In this document: positions 7,804 through 15,546 of the stretch, in pieces
How the letters are laid out: every line of letters starts with the position of its first letter
Position numbering within the stretch: the stretch's first letter is position 1
Assembly: GCA_030830595.1 (NCBI GenBank)
Contig: JAURMS010000289.1
Span: 1 to 18,777 of the forward strand
Direction: 5' to 3'
DNA: 18,777 nucleotides
Source: Gammaproteobacteria bacterium
Lineage (GTDB): Bacteria; Pseudomonadota; Gammaproteobacteria; Steroidobacterales; Steroidobacteraceae
Notes under the pieces: generated by a model
What the model was told of the DNA's origin: nothing
Database searches by the model: none
What the model saw: the letters and a program-made list of their open reading frames with translations, nothing else
Position numbers and translations under genes: made by a program

Positions 7804-9032
7804 AACTGGTCCTTGATCCTTGCCGCAGCCTGGCCTGTGCCGTGCTGTGCCTGCTGTTGGTTGCCTGCACCGAGTCGCCGGTCCCTGCCGAGTCGCCGCG
7901 CGAGCATGCCGAGAAGCATCTCGACGCCACCTACGTCTGCCCGATGCATCCTGAGGTGACCTCTGACCAGCCCGGGGAATGCCCGATCTGCGGGATGGAT
8001 CTTGTCGAGCAGGCGCCCCCGGCCCCCGACGATGCTGCCGGCGTTGAACTGTCGCCGACCGCCGCGGCCAGCCTGGGTGTGCGGGTGGCACCCGCGCGCC
8101 TCGGCCAGCTCGATCGTTCCGTCCGCACCGTCGGCACGGTTGCCTATGACGAGCGGGCCACGGTCGAGGTGCAGGTCCGTACCGAAGGCTATGTCGAGGC
8201 CTTGTCGGTGCGGGCCGCGGGTGAGGCCGTCCGTCGCGGCCAGCGCCTGTTCGAGGTGTTCTCCCCGAGACTCGCCGCGGCCCAGCGCGAGTACCTGCAG
8301 CTGCTGGCGAGCGGTGATGCCGCGCTGGTGTCAGCGGCTGAAGCCCGCCTCGCGGCGCTCGGCCTCACGCCGGCTGCCGTCGGCAGGCTGCGTGAGCGTG
8401 GTGAGGTCGATGCCCGGGTCGCCTATCACTCACCCATCACGGGGGTGGTGCTCGCCCTCGGTGTGAGGGAGGGCGCACTGGCTGCGCCGGGGGCCAGCGT
8501 CATCACGCTGGCTGACGCCTCTCGGCTATGGGTCATCGTCGACGTGCCGGAGGCGGCGGCCGCCGCCATCGCCACCGGCGCGCCGGCTGAACTGGTCTTT
8601 CCGAGCCTGCCCGGTCGTCGGGTCGCCTCACGGGTCGAGGAGCGCTTGCCGGCGCTCGAGGCGACGACCCGGACCTTCCAGGCCCGCATCCCGCTCGCCA
8701 ATCCCTCCAGCGAGTTCGCAGCCGGCATGCGGGTCGATGTCTCCATCCAGTCCCAGCCGGGCCCCGAGCGCGTGCTGGTGCCGCTTGAGGCCGTGATTCG
8801 CACCGGCGCCGAGGACCGGGTGCTGGTGGAGACCCGGGCGGGTGCGTTTGAGGCCCGCGTTGTGCACGTCGGCGATGAGTCGGGTGGCTTGGCGGAGATC
8901 CTGCACGGCCTCGCCGCCGGTGAGCGCGTGGTGGTCTCCGGGCAGTTCATGCTGGATTCCGAGACCAGAGTGTCTTCCGGCCTGGCCCGCTTCGGTGAGG
9001 GGCATGATCACCACGCGGGGCAGGCTCCATGA
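7800..9032 (+). CDS. cusB: CusB-type periplasmic adaptor lipoprotein with heavy-metal-binding domain
   Basis: This is a 410-residue membrane fusion protein linking the RND pump to the outer membrane channel. The signal sequence ends in a lipobox (LLVAC) with Cys23 as the likely lipidated residue. Residues 45-69 form a heavy-metal-binding domain: CPMHP at 47-51 and CPICGMDL at 61-68, with Cys47, His50, Cys61 and Cys64 as likely ligands. The adaptor body follows, from about residue 80: a beta-barrel/lipoyl core (TVEVQVRTEGYVEALSV... and YHSPITGVVLALGVREGALAAPG) with a helical hairpin between its halves, and a membrane-proximal part including VLVPLEAVIRTG. The C-terminus ends in GHDHH (401-405), an extra possible metal site. 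GGAG at 7789-7792 precedes the start by 7 bases. Both gene junctions are ATGA overlaps, indicating tight coupling with the pump genes. Confidence 0.94.
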   Translation: MKLVLDPCRSLACAVLCLLLVACTESPVPAESPREHAEKHLDATYVCPMHPEVTSDQPGECPICGMDLVEQAPPAPDDAAGVELSPTAAASLGVRVAPARLGQLDRSVRTVGTVAYDERATVEVQVRTEGYVEALSVRAAGEAVRRGQRLFEVFSPRLAAAQREYLQLLASGDAALVSAAEARLAALGLTPAAVGRLRERGEVDARVAYHSPITGVVLALGVREGALAAPGASVITLADASRLWVIVDVPEAAAAAIATGAPAELVFPSLPGRRVASRVEERLPALEATTRTFQARIPLANPSSEFAAGMRVDVSIQSQPGPERVLVPLEAVIRTGAEDRVLVETRAGAFEARVVHVGDESGGLAEILHGLAAGERVVVSGQFMLDSETRVSSGLARFGEGHDHHAGQAP

Positions 9033-12000
9033 TCGCCGCGATCATCAGGCTGTCCCTGGCCAACCGTTCGCTGGTGCTGCTGCTGGCAGGGGTGCTCGCC
9101 CTGGCTGGCACCTGGGCCACCTACAAGACACCGGTGGATGCCATCCCCGACCTCTCCGACGTGCAGGTGATCGTCAGGACCAGCCTGCCTGGTCAGTCGC
9201 CGCGCGTCGTGGAGGATCAGGTCACCTATCCCCTGACCACTGCGCTGCTGGCGGTGCCAGGTGCGACCACCGTGCGGGGGTATTCCTTTTTCGGCGACTC
9301 ATTCGTCTATGTGCTGTTCGAGGATGGGACCGACCTGTACTGGGCGAGGTCGAGAGTGCTGGAGTACCTGTCGCAGGTCGCGCCGCGCCTGCCGGCGGGT
9401 GCGCGACCTGCCCTCGGGCCCGATGCCACGGGAGTGGGCTGGATCTACCAGTACGCGCTGGTCGATCGCAGCGGCCGCCACGACCTGGCCGAGCTGAGAA
9501 GCCTGCAGGACTGGTTCCTCAAGTTTGAGCTGCAGGCGCTGCCCGGGGTGGCCGAGGTGGCCACGGTGGGGGGCATGGTTCGGCAGTATCAGGTGATCGT
9601 CGACCCGGTTCGACTGCTCGGGCAGGGGCTGACGCTGGCCGGCGTACGGGCGGCCATCGAACGTGGCAACGGTGAGGTGGGTGGCTCGGTCGTGGAGATG
9701 GCCGAGGCCGAATACATGGTGCGAGCCTCCGGTTACCTGCGCGGCGTCGAGGACCTGCGAGTCCTGCCGCTGGGCGTGGTCGATGGCGTTCCGGTGCTGC
9801 TCGCTGATGTGGCCGACGTGCGGGTCGGGCCCGAACTGCGCCGCGGCATCGCGGAGCTGGATGGCGAGGGCGAGACGGTCGGGGGCATCGTGGTGCTGCG
9901 TAGCGGGGGTCATGCCCGGGAGGCCATCCAGCGGGTTCGCGAGCGCCTCGACTCGCTCCGTGCCAGCCTGCCGGCCGGTGTCGAGATCGTCGAGACCTAC
10001 GACCGTTCTGCGCTGATCGACCGCGCCGTGGACAACCTGCGCACCAAGCTGGTGGAGGAGTTCATCGTCGTGATCCTGGTCTGTGCGGTCTTCCTGCTGC
10101 ACTTCCGCTCCAGCCTCGTACTGCTGATCAGCCTGCCGCTGGGCATCGTCTCCGCCTTCCTGATGATGCGCTGGCAGGGCATCGACGCCAACATCATGTC
10201 ACTGGGTGGCGTGGCCATCGCAGTCGGCACGATGGTCGATGCGGGTATCGTGATGATCGAGAATGTACATCGCCGGCTGCAGGAGACCGGTGCCGGGATC
10301 GCGGAGCGGCTCGAGGCCGTTACCGAGGCCTGTGCCGAGGTGGGGCCCGCCCTGTTCTTCTCGCTGTTGATCGTGGCGCTGTCCTTCCTGCCGGTCTTCG
10401 CCCTCGGTGACCAGGAGGGCCGCCTGTTCGCGCCGCTCGCTTTCACCAAGACCTGGGCGATGGTGGCCTCGGCCCTGCTCGCGATCACCGTCGTGCCCGT
10501 CTTGATCTGGTGGCTGGTGCGGGGTCGCATCCGCCGCGAGGAGGACAACCCGGTCAGCCGGCTGGCAATGCGCCTGTACTGGCCGCTGCTGCGCAGCGCG
10601 CTTGACCGACCGGTGGCGGTGCTGGGGCTGGCGCTGCTGCTGGTGGTGTCGGCTGCCTGGCCGTGGTCACGCCTGGGAAGCGAGTTCATGCCCGAACTGG
10701 ACGAGGGTGACCTGCTGTACATGCCCAGTGCGCCGCAGGGTATCTCCGCTGACGCCGTGCGCGCCCTGCTCCAGCAGAGTGATCGCCTGATCCGCTCGGT
10801 GCCGGAGGTGGAGCGGGTATTCGGCAAGGCGGGTCGTGCCGAGACGGCCACCGACCCCGCGCCCTTCGAGATGCTGGAGACCACGATCCGCCTGAAGCCG
10901 CGTGAGCAGTGGCGTCCAGGCATGACGCCGGAGCGTCTCAAGGAGGAACTGGATCGCGTGGTACAGGTCCCTGGCCTGGCCAATACCTGGCTGCCACCTA
11001 TCCGGACCCGCATCGACATGCTGGCCACCGGCGTGAAGACGCCCATCGGCATCCGCATCCAGGGCCCTGACCTTGCCATCATCGAACGGATCGGACGCGA
11101 GGTCGAGGCGGCCCTGGCCGACCTGCCGGGACTGACCTCCGTCTATGCGGAGCAACTGACCCAGGGCCGTTATCTCGACGTCGACATCCGCCGGGCCGAC
11201 GCGGCCCGGTTCGGCCTGAACGTTGCGGACCTGCTGGAGGTGGTGTCGACCGCCGTCGGTGGTGCGAACCTCGGTTACACGGTGGAGGGGCTCGAGCGCT
11301 ACCCGATCCAGTTGCGCTATCCGCAGGCCTGGCGGGATTCGGCCGAGGCGCTCTCGCGCCTGCCCATCCAGGCTCCCAATGGCGCTCAGCTCACGCTGGG
11401 CGACGTGGCGGATATCCAGATCCGCTCGGGGCCGGCCATGATCCGCAGTGAGAACGCCCGACCGGCAGGCTGGGTCTACCTCGACGTCGGCGCGCGCGAC
11501 CTGGGCTCGCTGGTTGCCGAGGCCCGCGCGCGGGTGGCCGGGGCGGTCAGCCTGCCGCCCGGGTACAGCATCGGATGGTCGGGTCAGTTTGAGCACTGGC
11601 AGCGGGCGAGGGACCGCCTGCAGGTCGTGGTGCCGCTGACCCTGCTGATCATTGTCGTATTGCTGTACCTCAATTTCCGCCAGTGGCGCGAGGTGCTCCT
11701 GCTGCTCGGCTCCCTGCCCTTCGCGCTGGTGGGCGCGATCTGGCTGCTCCACTGGCTCGACTACCGCATGAGCGTCGCGGTGGCGGTGGGTCTCATCGCC
11801 CTGGCCGGCGTGGCCGCCGAGACCGGTGTGGTCATGTTGCTGTACCTCCGGCAGGCGGTCGAACGCCGACTCGCCGCCGCGGGCGGCACCCCACTTGATG
11901 CCGCGGCGCTGCGCGAGGCCATCATCGAAGGTGCGCTGTTGAGGCTAAGGCCGAAGCTGATGACGGTATTGACCATCATCATTGGCTTGCTGCCCATCCT

Positions 12001-12142
12001 GTGGGGGGATGGCACCGGCTCGGAGGTGATGCGCAGGATCGCCGCGCCGATGGTTGGCGGCATGGTCAGCGCAACGCTCCTGACCCTCGTGGTGCTTCCC
12101 GCCGCTTTCCTGCTGGTCCATGGCCGGTGGCGACGAGTGTGA
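9029..12142 (+). CDS. cusA: CusA-type Cu(I)/Ag(I) efflux RND transporter
   Basis: This is a 1037-residue inner membrane RND proton/metal antiporter (E. coli CusA about 1047), with 12 predicted membrane helices and two large periplasmic loops. The first helix begins at residue 11 and is followed by the hallmark PVDAIPDLSDVQV. Metal specificity is unusually readable: Met565 (LLYMP), Met615 (FEMLETT) and Met664 (RIDMLATG) have exactly the spacing of the essential CusA methionines 573, 623 and 672. This points to monovalent copper/silver and not the Zn/Co/Cd of CzcA. Asp404 in VGTMVDAGIVMIEN matches the proton-relay Asp405. The C-terminal GSEVMRRIAAPMVGGM segment is typical. It is the last pump gene of the operon. 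No terminator is seen in the 43 bases before fadB, so read-through is possible. Confidence 0.96.
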   Translation: MIAAIIRLSLANRSLVLLLAGVLALAGTWATYKTPVDAIPDLSDVQVIVRTSLPGQSPRVVEDQVTYPLTTALLAVPGATTVRGYSFFGDSFVYVLFEDGTDLYWARSRVLEYLSQVAPRLPAGARPALGPDATGVGWIYQYALVDRSGRHDLAELRSLQDWFLKFELQALPGVAEVATVGGMVRQYQVIVDPVRLLGQGLTLAGVRAAIERGNGEVGGSVVEMAEAEYMVRASGYLRGVEDLRVLPLGVVDGVPVLLADVADVRVGPELRRGIAELDGEGETVGGIVVLRSGGHAREAIQRVRERLDSLRASLPAGVEIVETYDRSALIDRAVDNLRTKLVEEFIVVILVCAVFLLHFRSSLVLLISLPLGIVSAFLMMRWQGIDANIMSLGGVAIAVGTMVDAGIVMIENVHRRLQETGAGIAERLEAVTEACAEVGPALFFSLLIVALSFLPVFALGDQEGRLFAPLAFTKTWAMVASALLAITVVPVLIWWLVRGRIRREEDNPVSRLAMRLYWPLLRSALDRPVAVLGLALLLVVSAAWPWSRLGSEFMPELDEGDLLYMPSAPQGISADAVRALLQQSDRLIRSVPEVERVFGKAGRAETATDPAPFEMLETTIRLKPREQWRPGMTPERLKEELDRVVQVPGLANTWLPPIRTRIDMLATGVKTPIGIRIQGPDLAIIERIGREVEAALADLPGLTSVYAEQLTQGRYLDVDIRRADAARFGLNVADLLEVVSTAVGGANLGYTVEGLERYPIQLRYPQAWRDSAEALSRLPIQAPNGAQLTLGDVADIQIRSGPAMIRSENARPAGWVYLDVGARDLGSLVAEARARVAGAVSLPPGYSIGWSGQFEHWQRARDRLQVVVPLTLLIIVVLLYLNFRQWREVLLLLGSLPFALVGAIWLLHWLDYRMSVAVAVGLIALAGVAAETGVVMLLYLRQAVERRLAAAGGTPLDAAALREAIIEGALLRLRPKLMTVLTIIIGLLPILWGDGTGSEVMRRIAAPMVGGMVSATLLTLVVLPAAFLLVHGRWRRV

Positions 12143-12185
12143 TAGTGTTTCAACCCACTCAAACAAGCGCTCAAGGAGCCCTTGC

Positions 12186-14345
12186 ATGACTTTTACCGGC
12201 AAGGCCATCACGCTGCACGACCTGGGCGAGGGCATCGTCGAGATGCGCTTCGACCTCGACGGCGAATCCGTCAACAAGCTGAACGCAGCCACCCTGCAGG
12301 AAATGGAGCGGGCGGTCGGCGTGCTGGCTGCCCACGCCGGCCTCCGGGGCCTGTTGGTCACCTCCGGTAAGGCGGTCTTCATCGTCGGCGCCGACATCAT
12401 GGAATTCGGCGAGATGTTCGCCCAGGAGGAACCGGCTGTCGCCCGCCAGGTGCGGGACGTCAATCGCATGATCTGCCAGTTCGAGGACCTGCCGGTGCCG
12501 ATCGTGGTGGCCATCAACGGCATGTGCCTGGGCGGTGGTTTCGAGCTGGCGCTGGCCTGTGACTACCGCGTGATGTCCACCGAGGCGCGGGTCGGCCTGC
12601 CCGAGGTCAAGCTGGGCCTGTTCCCCGGCTTCGGCGGCACGGTTCGCCTGTCGCGCCTGATCGGGCTCGACAACGCGGCCGAATGGATCGCAACCGGGCA
12701 GGAGCGCAAGGCCGAGGCCGCCCTGAAGGATGGGGCCGTGGACGGCGTGGTGGCGCCCGCGCGGTTGCGGGAGGCTGCGCTGGCTGCCCTGCGCGAGGCG
12801 ATGTCCGGCCGGCTCGACTGGCGCGCCCGGCGGGTCGACCGTCAGGGCACGCTCAAGCTCAACGGGCCCGAGCAGATGATGGCCTTCACCACTGCCATGG
12901 CGGTGATCGGCGCTAAGGCGGGTCCGAACTATCCGGCGCCGACGCTGGCGATCAAGAACCTGCAGACCTCTGCCGGCCTCGAGCGCGATCCGGCGCTCGA
13001 CATCGAGGCCAAGTATTTTGCCAAGGCCGCCAAGACCCCGCAGGCGGAGGCCATGATCGGCGTGTTCATCGCCGACCAGGCGGTCAAGAAGTCCGCTGCC
13101 GGATGGGGCCGCAAGGCCGTGCGCGAGATCAAGCGGGTGGCCGTGCTCGGCGCCGGCATCATGGGTGGCGGCATTGCCTACCAGGCCGCCGCGCGCGGCA
13201 CGCCCGTGGTCATGAAGGACATCCGTGACGAGGCCCTGGCGCTGGGCATGGGCGAGGCCGGCAAGCTGCTCGCGCGGCAGGTGGAGAAGGGCCGGATGTC
13301 ACCCGTGGAGATGACGTCGACGCTGGCGAGTATCCGGCCCACGCTGCAGTACGGTGAGCTGGCCGGGGTCGACCTGGTCATCGAGGCCGTGGTCGAGAAG
13401 GCCGACGTGAAGCGTGCGGTGTTCGCCGAGGTGGAAAAACTGGTCGGCGAGGACACCATCATCGCCTCCAACACCTCGACCATTTCCATTGGCGGACTGG
13501 CCGAGGGCCTGACGCGGCCCGAGCGCTTCGTGGGCATGCATTTCTTCAACCCCGTACACATGATGCCGCTGGTCGAGGTGATCCGCGGGCCCAGGTCTTC
13601 CGAGGCGGCGGTGGCGGCCACGGTGGCGATGGCCCAGCGCATGGGCAAGACGCCGATCGTGGTCAACGACTGCCCCGGGTTCTTCGTCAACCGGGTGCTG
13701 TTTCCCTATTTCGCCGGCTTCCACGGCCTGCTGCGAGATGGTGCCGACTTCGCCATGGTCGACAAGGTGATGGAACGCTTCGGCTGGCCGATGGGCCCGG
13801 CCTACCTGATGGACGTCGTGGGCATGGATACCGCGGTCCACGCCGCCGGCGTCATGGCGCACGGCTTCCCGGATCGCATGCAGCCGGATTACCGCACGGC
13901 CACCGAGGTCCTGGTCGAGGCCGGCCGCCTGGGGCAGAAGAGCGGGGCCGGGTATTACGCCTACACGCCAGACCGCAAGGGCAAGCCGAAAAAGGCCGCG
14001 GATCCCACCGTGCACGGGTTGCTGGCGTCGGTCGTGGGCACCGCGACGGAATTCACCCCGGAACAGGTGGTGGCCCGCTGCATGGTGCCGCTGGTCAACG
14101 AGGTGGCGCGCTGCCTGGAGGAGGGCATCGTGGCCTCGCCCTTCGAGGCCGACATCGGCCTGTTGTTCGGGATCGGCTTCCCGCCGTTTCGCGGTGGCGC
14201 CTGCCGTTACTTCGACCAGACCGGTCCGCAGGCCTTTATCGACCTCGCCGATGGACTGAGCGGCCAGGGCAAGCTCTACGAGCCGCCGACACTGCTGCGC
14301 GAGATGGCGGCAGCGGGTCGCGGCTTCTATACCAGGCAGGGGTAA
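12186..14345 (+). CDS. fadB: Fatty acid oxidation complex alpha subunit (enoyl-CoA hydratase / 3-hydroxyacyl-CoA dehydrogenase)
   Basis: This is a 719-residue multifunctional beta-oxidation protein (E. coli and Pseudomonas FadB run to about 715-730). The N-terminal crotonase domain (about 1-190) carries Glu120 (GGGFEL) and Glu140 (LPEVKLG), matching E. coli Glu119/139, and the oxyanion segment FIVGADI. A linker helix leads to the NAD-binding 3-hydroxyacyl-CoA dehydrogenase domain beginning at VLGAGIMGGG (about 319-328), with catalytic His452 in GMHFFNPVHMMPLVEVI. The C-terminal domain includes GWPMGPAYLMDVVG and FGIGFPPFRGG. Sequence is much closer to FadB than to FadJ. The ATG at 12186 is chosen because AAGGAG (12173-12178) lies 7 bases upstream; a GTG at 12120 overlaps cusA. 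The gene sits 43 bases after cusA and 4 bases before fadA. Confidence 0.97.
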   Translation: MTFTGKAITLHDLGEGIVEMRFDLDGESVNKLNAATLQEMERAVGVLAAHAGLRGLLVTSGKAVFIVGADIMEFGEMFAQEEPAVARQVRDVNRMICQFEDLPVPIVVAINGMCLGGGFELALACDYRVMSTEARVGLPEVKLGLFPGFGGTVRLSRLIGLDNAAEWIATGQERKAEAALKDGAVDGVVAPARLREAALAALREAMSGRLDWRARRVDRQGTLKLNGPEQMMAFTTAMAVIGAKAGPNYPAPTLAIKNLQTSAGLERDPALDIEAKYFAKAAKTPQAEAMIGVFIADQAVKKSAAGWGRKAVREIKRVAVLGAGIMGGGIAYQAAARGTPVVMKDIRDEALALGMGEAGKLLARQVEKGRMSPVEMTSTLASIRPTLQYGELAGVDLVIEAVVEKADVKRAVFAEVEKLVGEDTIIASNTSTISIGGLAEGLTRPERFVGMHFFNPVHMMPLVEVIRGPRSSEAAVAATVAMAQRMGKTPIVVNDCPGFFVNRVLFPYFAGFHGLLRDGADFAMVDKVMERFGWPMGPAYLMDVVGMDTAVHAAGVMAHGFPDRMQPDYRTATEVLVEAGRLGQKSGAGYYAYTPDRKGKPKKAADPTVHGLLASVVGTATEFTPEQVVARCMVPLVNEVARCLEEGIVASPFEADIGLLFGIGFPPFRGGACRYFDQTGPQAFIDLADGLSGQGKLYEPPTLLREMAAAGRGFYTRQG

Positions 14346-14349
14346 GCGC

Positions 14350-15525
14350 ATGAACCAGGATCCAAGGGACGTAGTCATCGTGGATGCCGTGCGGACCGCT
14401 ATGGGCCGCTCGAAGGGCGGCATGTTCCGCCATGTGCGCGCCGAGGCGCTCTCGGCAAGCCTCGTCACTGCGCTGCTGGGGCGCAACCAGGCGCTCGACC
14501 CCGCAACCATCGACGACGTGATCTGGGGCTGCGTCAACCAGACGCTCGAGCAGGGCATGAACATCGGCCGCAATGTGGTGCTCCTGGCCGGCCTGCCGCA
14601 CGAGGTGCCCGGGCAGACCGTCAATCGGCTGTGTGGCTCCTCGATGCAGGCGCTGCATGCCGCAGCCGCCCAGATCGCGACCGGGCAGGGGGACGTGTAC
14701 CTGGTCGGTGGTGTGGAGCACATGGGCCACGTGGCCATGACCCACGGGATCGACCTGAACCCGGCTTCGTCGCTGCACTACGCCAAGGCTTCCAACCTGA
14801 TGGGCGTGACCGCCGAGATGCTGGCGCGCCTGCACGACATCAGCCGTGAGCAGCAGGATCGGTTCGCGCTGCGTTCCCACCAGCGGGCCTGGGCGGCCAC
14901 CCAGGAGGGGCACTTCGCCCGCGAGATCGTCGGCGTGGTCGGACATGATGCCGATGGCGCGCCCCGACTGTGTGACGTGGACGAGGTGATCCGGCCCGAC
15001 ACCACGCTGGAGGCGCTGGCCGCGCTGCCTCCCGCCTTCGATCCCCGCAGCGGGACGGTCACTGCCGGCTCGTCGTCGGCGATTTCTGACGGTGCAGCGG
15101 CCATGCTGGTGACCAGCCGCGAGCGCGCCGATGCGCTTGGCCTCAAGCCACGCGCCCGCATCCGGGGCATGGCCATCGCCGGTTGCGATCCCGCCATCAT
15201 GGGTTACGGCCCGGTGCCCGCCTCTCGCAAGGCGCTCGGCCGGGCCGGGATCGAGGTCGCCGACCTGGGGCTGGTCGAACTCAACGAGGCTTTCGCTGCG
15301 CAATCGCTGCCGGTCCTGAAGGACCTGGGGCTGCTCGAGGTCATGGACGACAAGGTCAACATCCACGGCGGCGCCATTGCGCTTGGGCATCCGCTGGGCT
15401 GTTCGGGAGCGAGAATCCTGACGACGCTGCTGCATGCGATGGAGCAGCGCGACGTCGAACTCGGGCTCGCCACCATGTGCATCGGCCTCGGGCAGGGGAT
15501 CGCCACCGTAGTCGAACGCTGCTAG
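14350..15525 (+). CDS. fadA: 3-ketoacyl-CoA thiolase, beta subunit of fatty acid oxidation complex
   Basis: This is a 391-residue degradative thiolase that cleaves 3-ketoacyl-CoA to acetyl-CoA and a shortened acyl-CoA; it partners FadB in an alpha2-beta2 complex. The acyl-accepting nucleophile is Cys95 in VNRLCGSSMQAL. The second site is His347 in NIHGGAIALGHPLGCSGAR, and the proton-shuttling cysteine is Cys377 in MCIGLGQG, all at the FadA positions with a constant +4 offset. The VELNEAFAAQ motif is also present. It begins 4 bases after fadB, with AGGGG at a good ribosome-site distance, so the two are one operon. The stop is followed by 21 bases before the ATPase start, including the dyad GGGGGCGCCCCC, which lacks a loop and T-run and is unlikely to terminate transcription. 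Confidence 0.97.
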   Translation: MNQDPRDVVIVDAVRTAMGRSKGGMFRHVRAEALSASLVTALLGRNQALDPATIDDVIWGCVNQTLEQGMNIGRNVVLLAGLPHEVPGQTVNRLCGSSMQALHAAAAQIATGQGDVYLVGGVEHMGHVAMTHGIDLNPASSLHYAKASNLMGVTAEMLARLHDISREQQDRFALRSHQRAWAATQEGHFAREIVGVVGHDADGAPRLCDVDEVIRPDTTLEALAALPPAFDPRSGTVTAGSSSAISDGAAAMLVTSRERADALGLKPRARIRGMAIAGCDPAIMGYGPVPASRKALGRAGIEVADLGLVELNEAFAAQSLPVLKDLGLLEVMDDKVNIHGGAIALGHPLGCSGARILTTLLHAMEQRDVELGLATMCIGLGQGIATVVERC

Positions 15526-15546
15526 GGGGCGCCCCCGGGGCTGACG

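Noticed and set aside
6799..8091. Minus-strand frame of 430 codons opposite cusC/cusB
   Set aside because: It covers two coupled genes with clear family features on the plus strand and has no domain of its own.
12120..12185. GTG at 12120 as the fadB start
   Set aside because: It lies inside the end of cusA, adds 22 residues not typical of FadB, and the ATG at 12186 has AAGGAG 7 bases upstream.
15525..15536. GGGGGCGCCCCC after fadA as a terminator
   Set aside because: The dyad has only a 2-base centre and no T-run follows; it is more likely a chance GC palindrome at the fadA stop.
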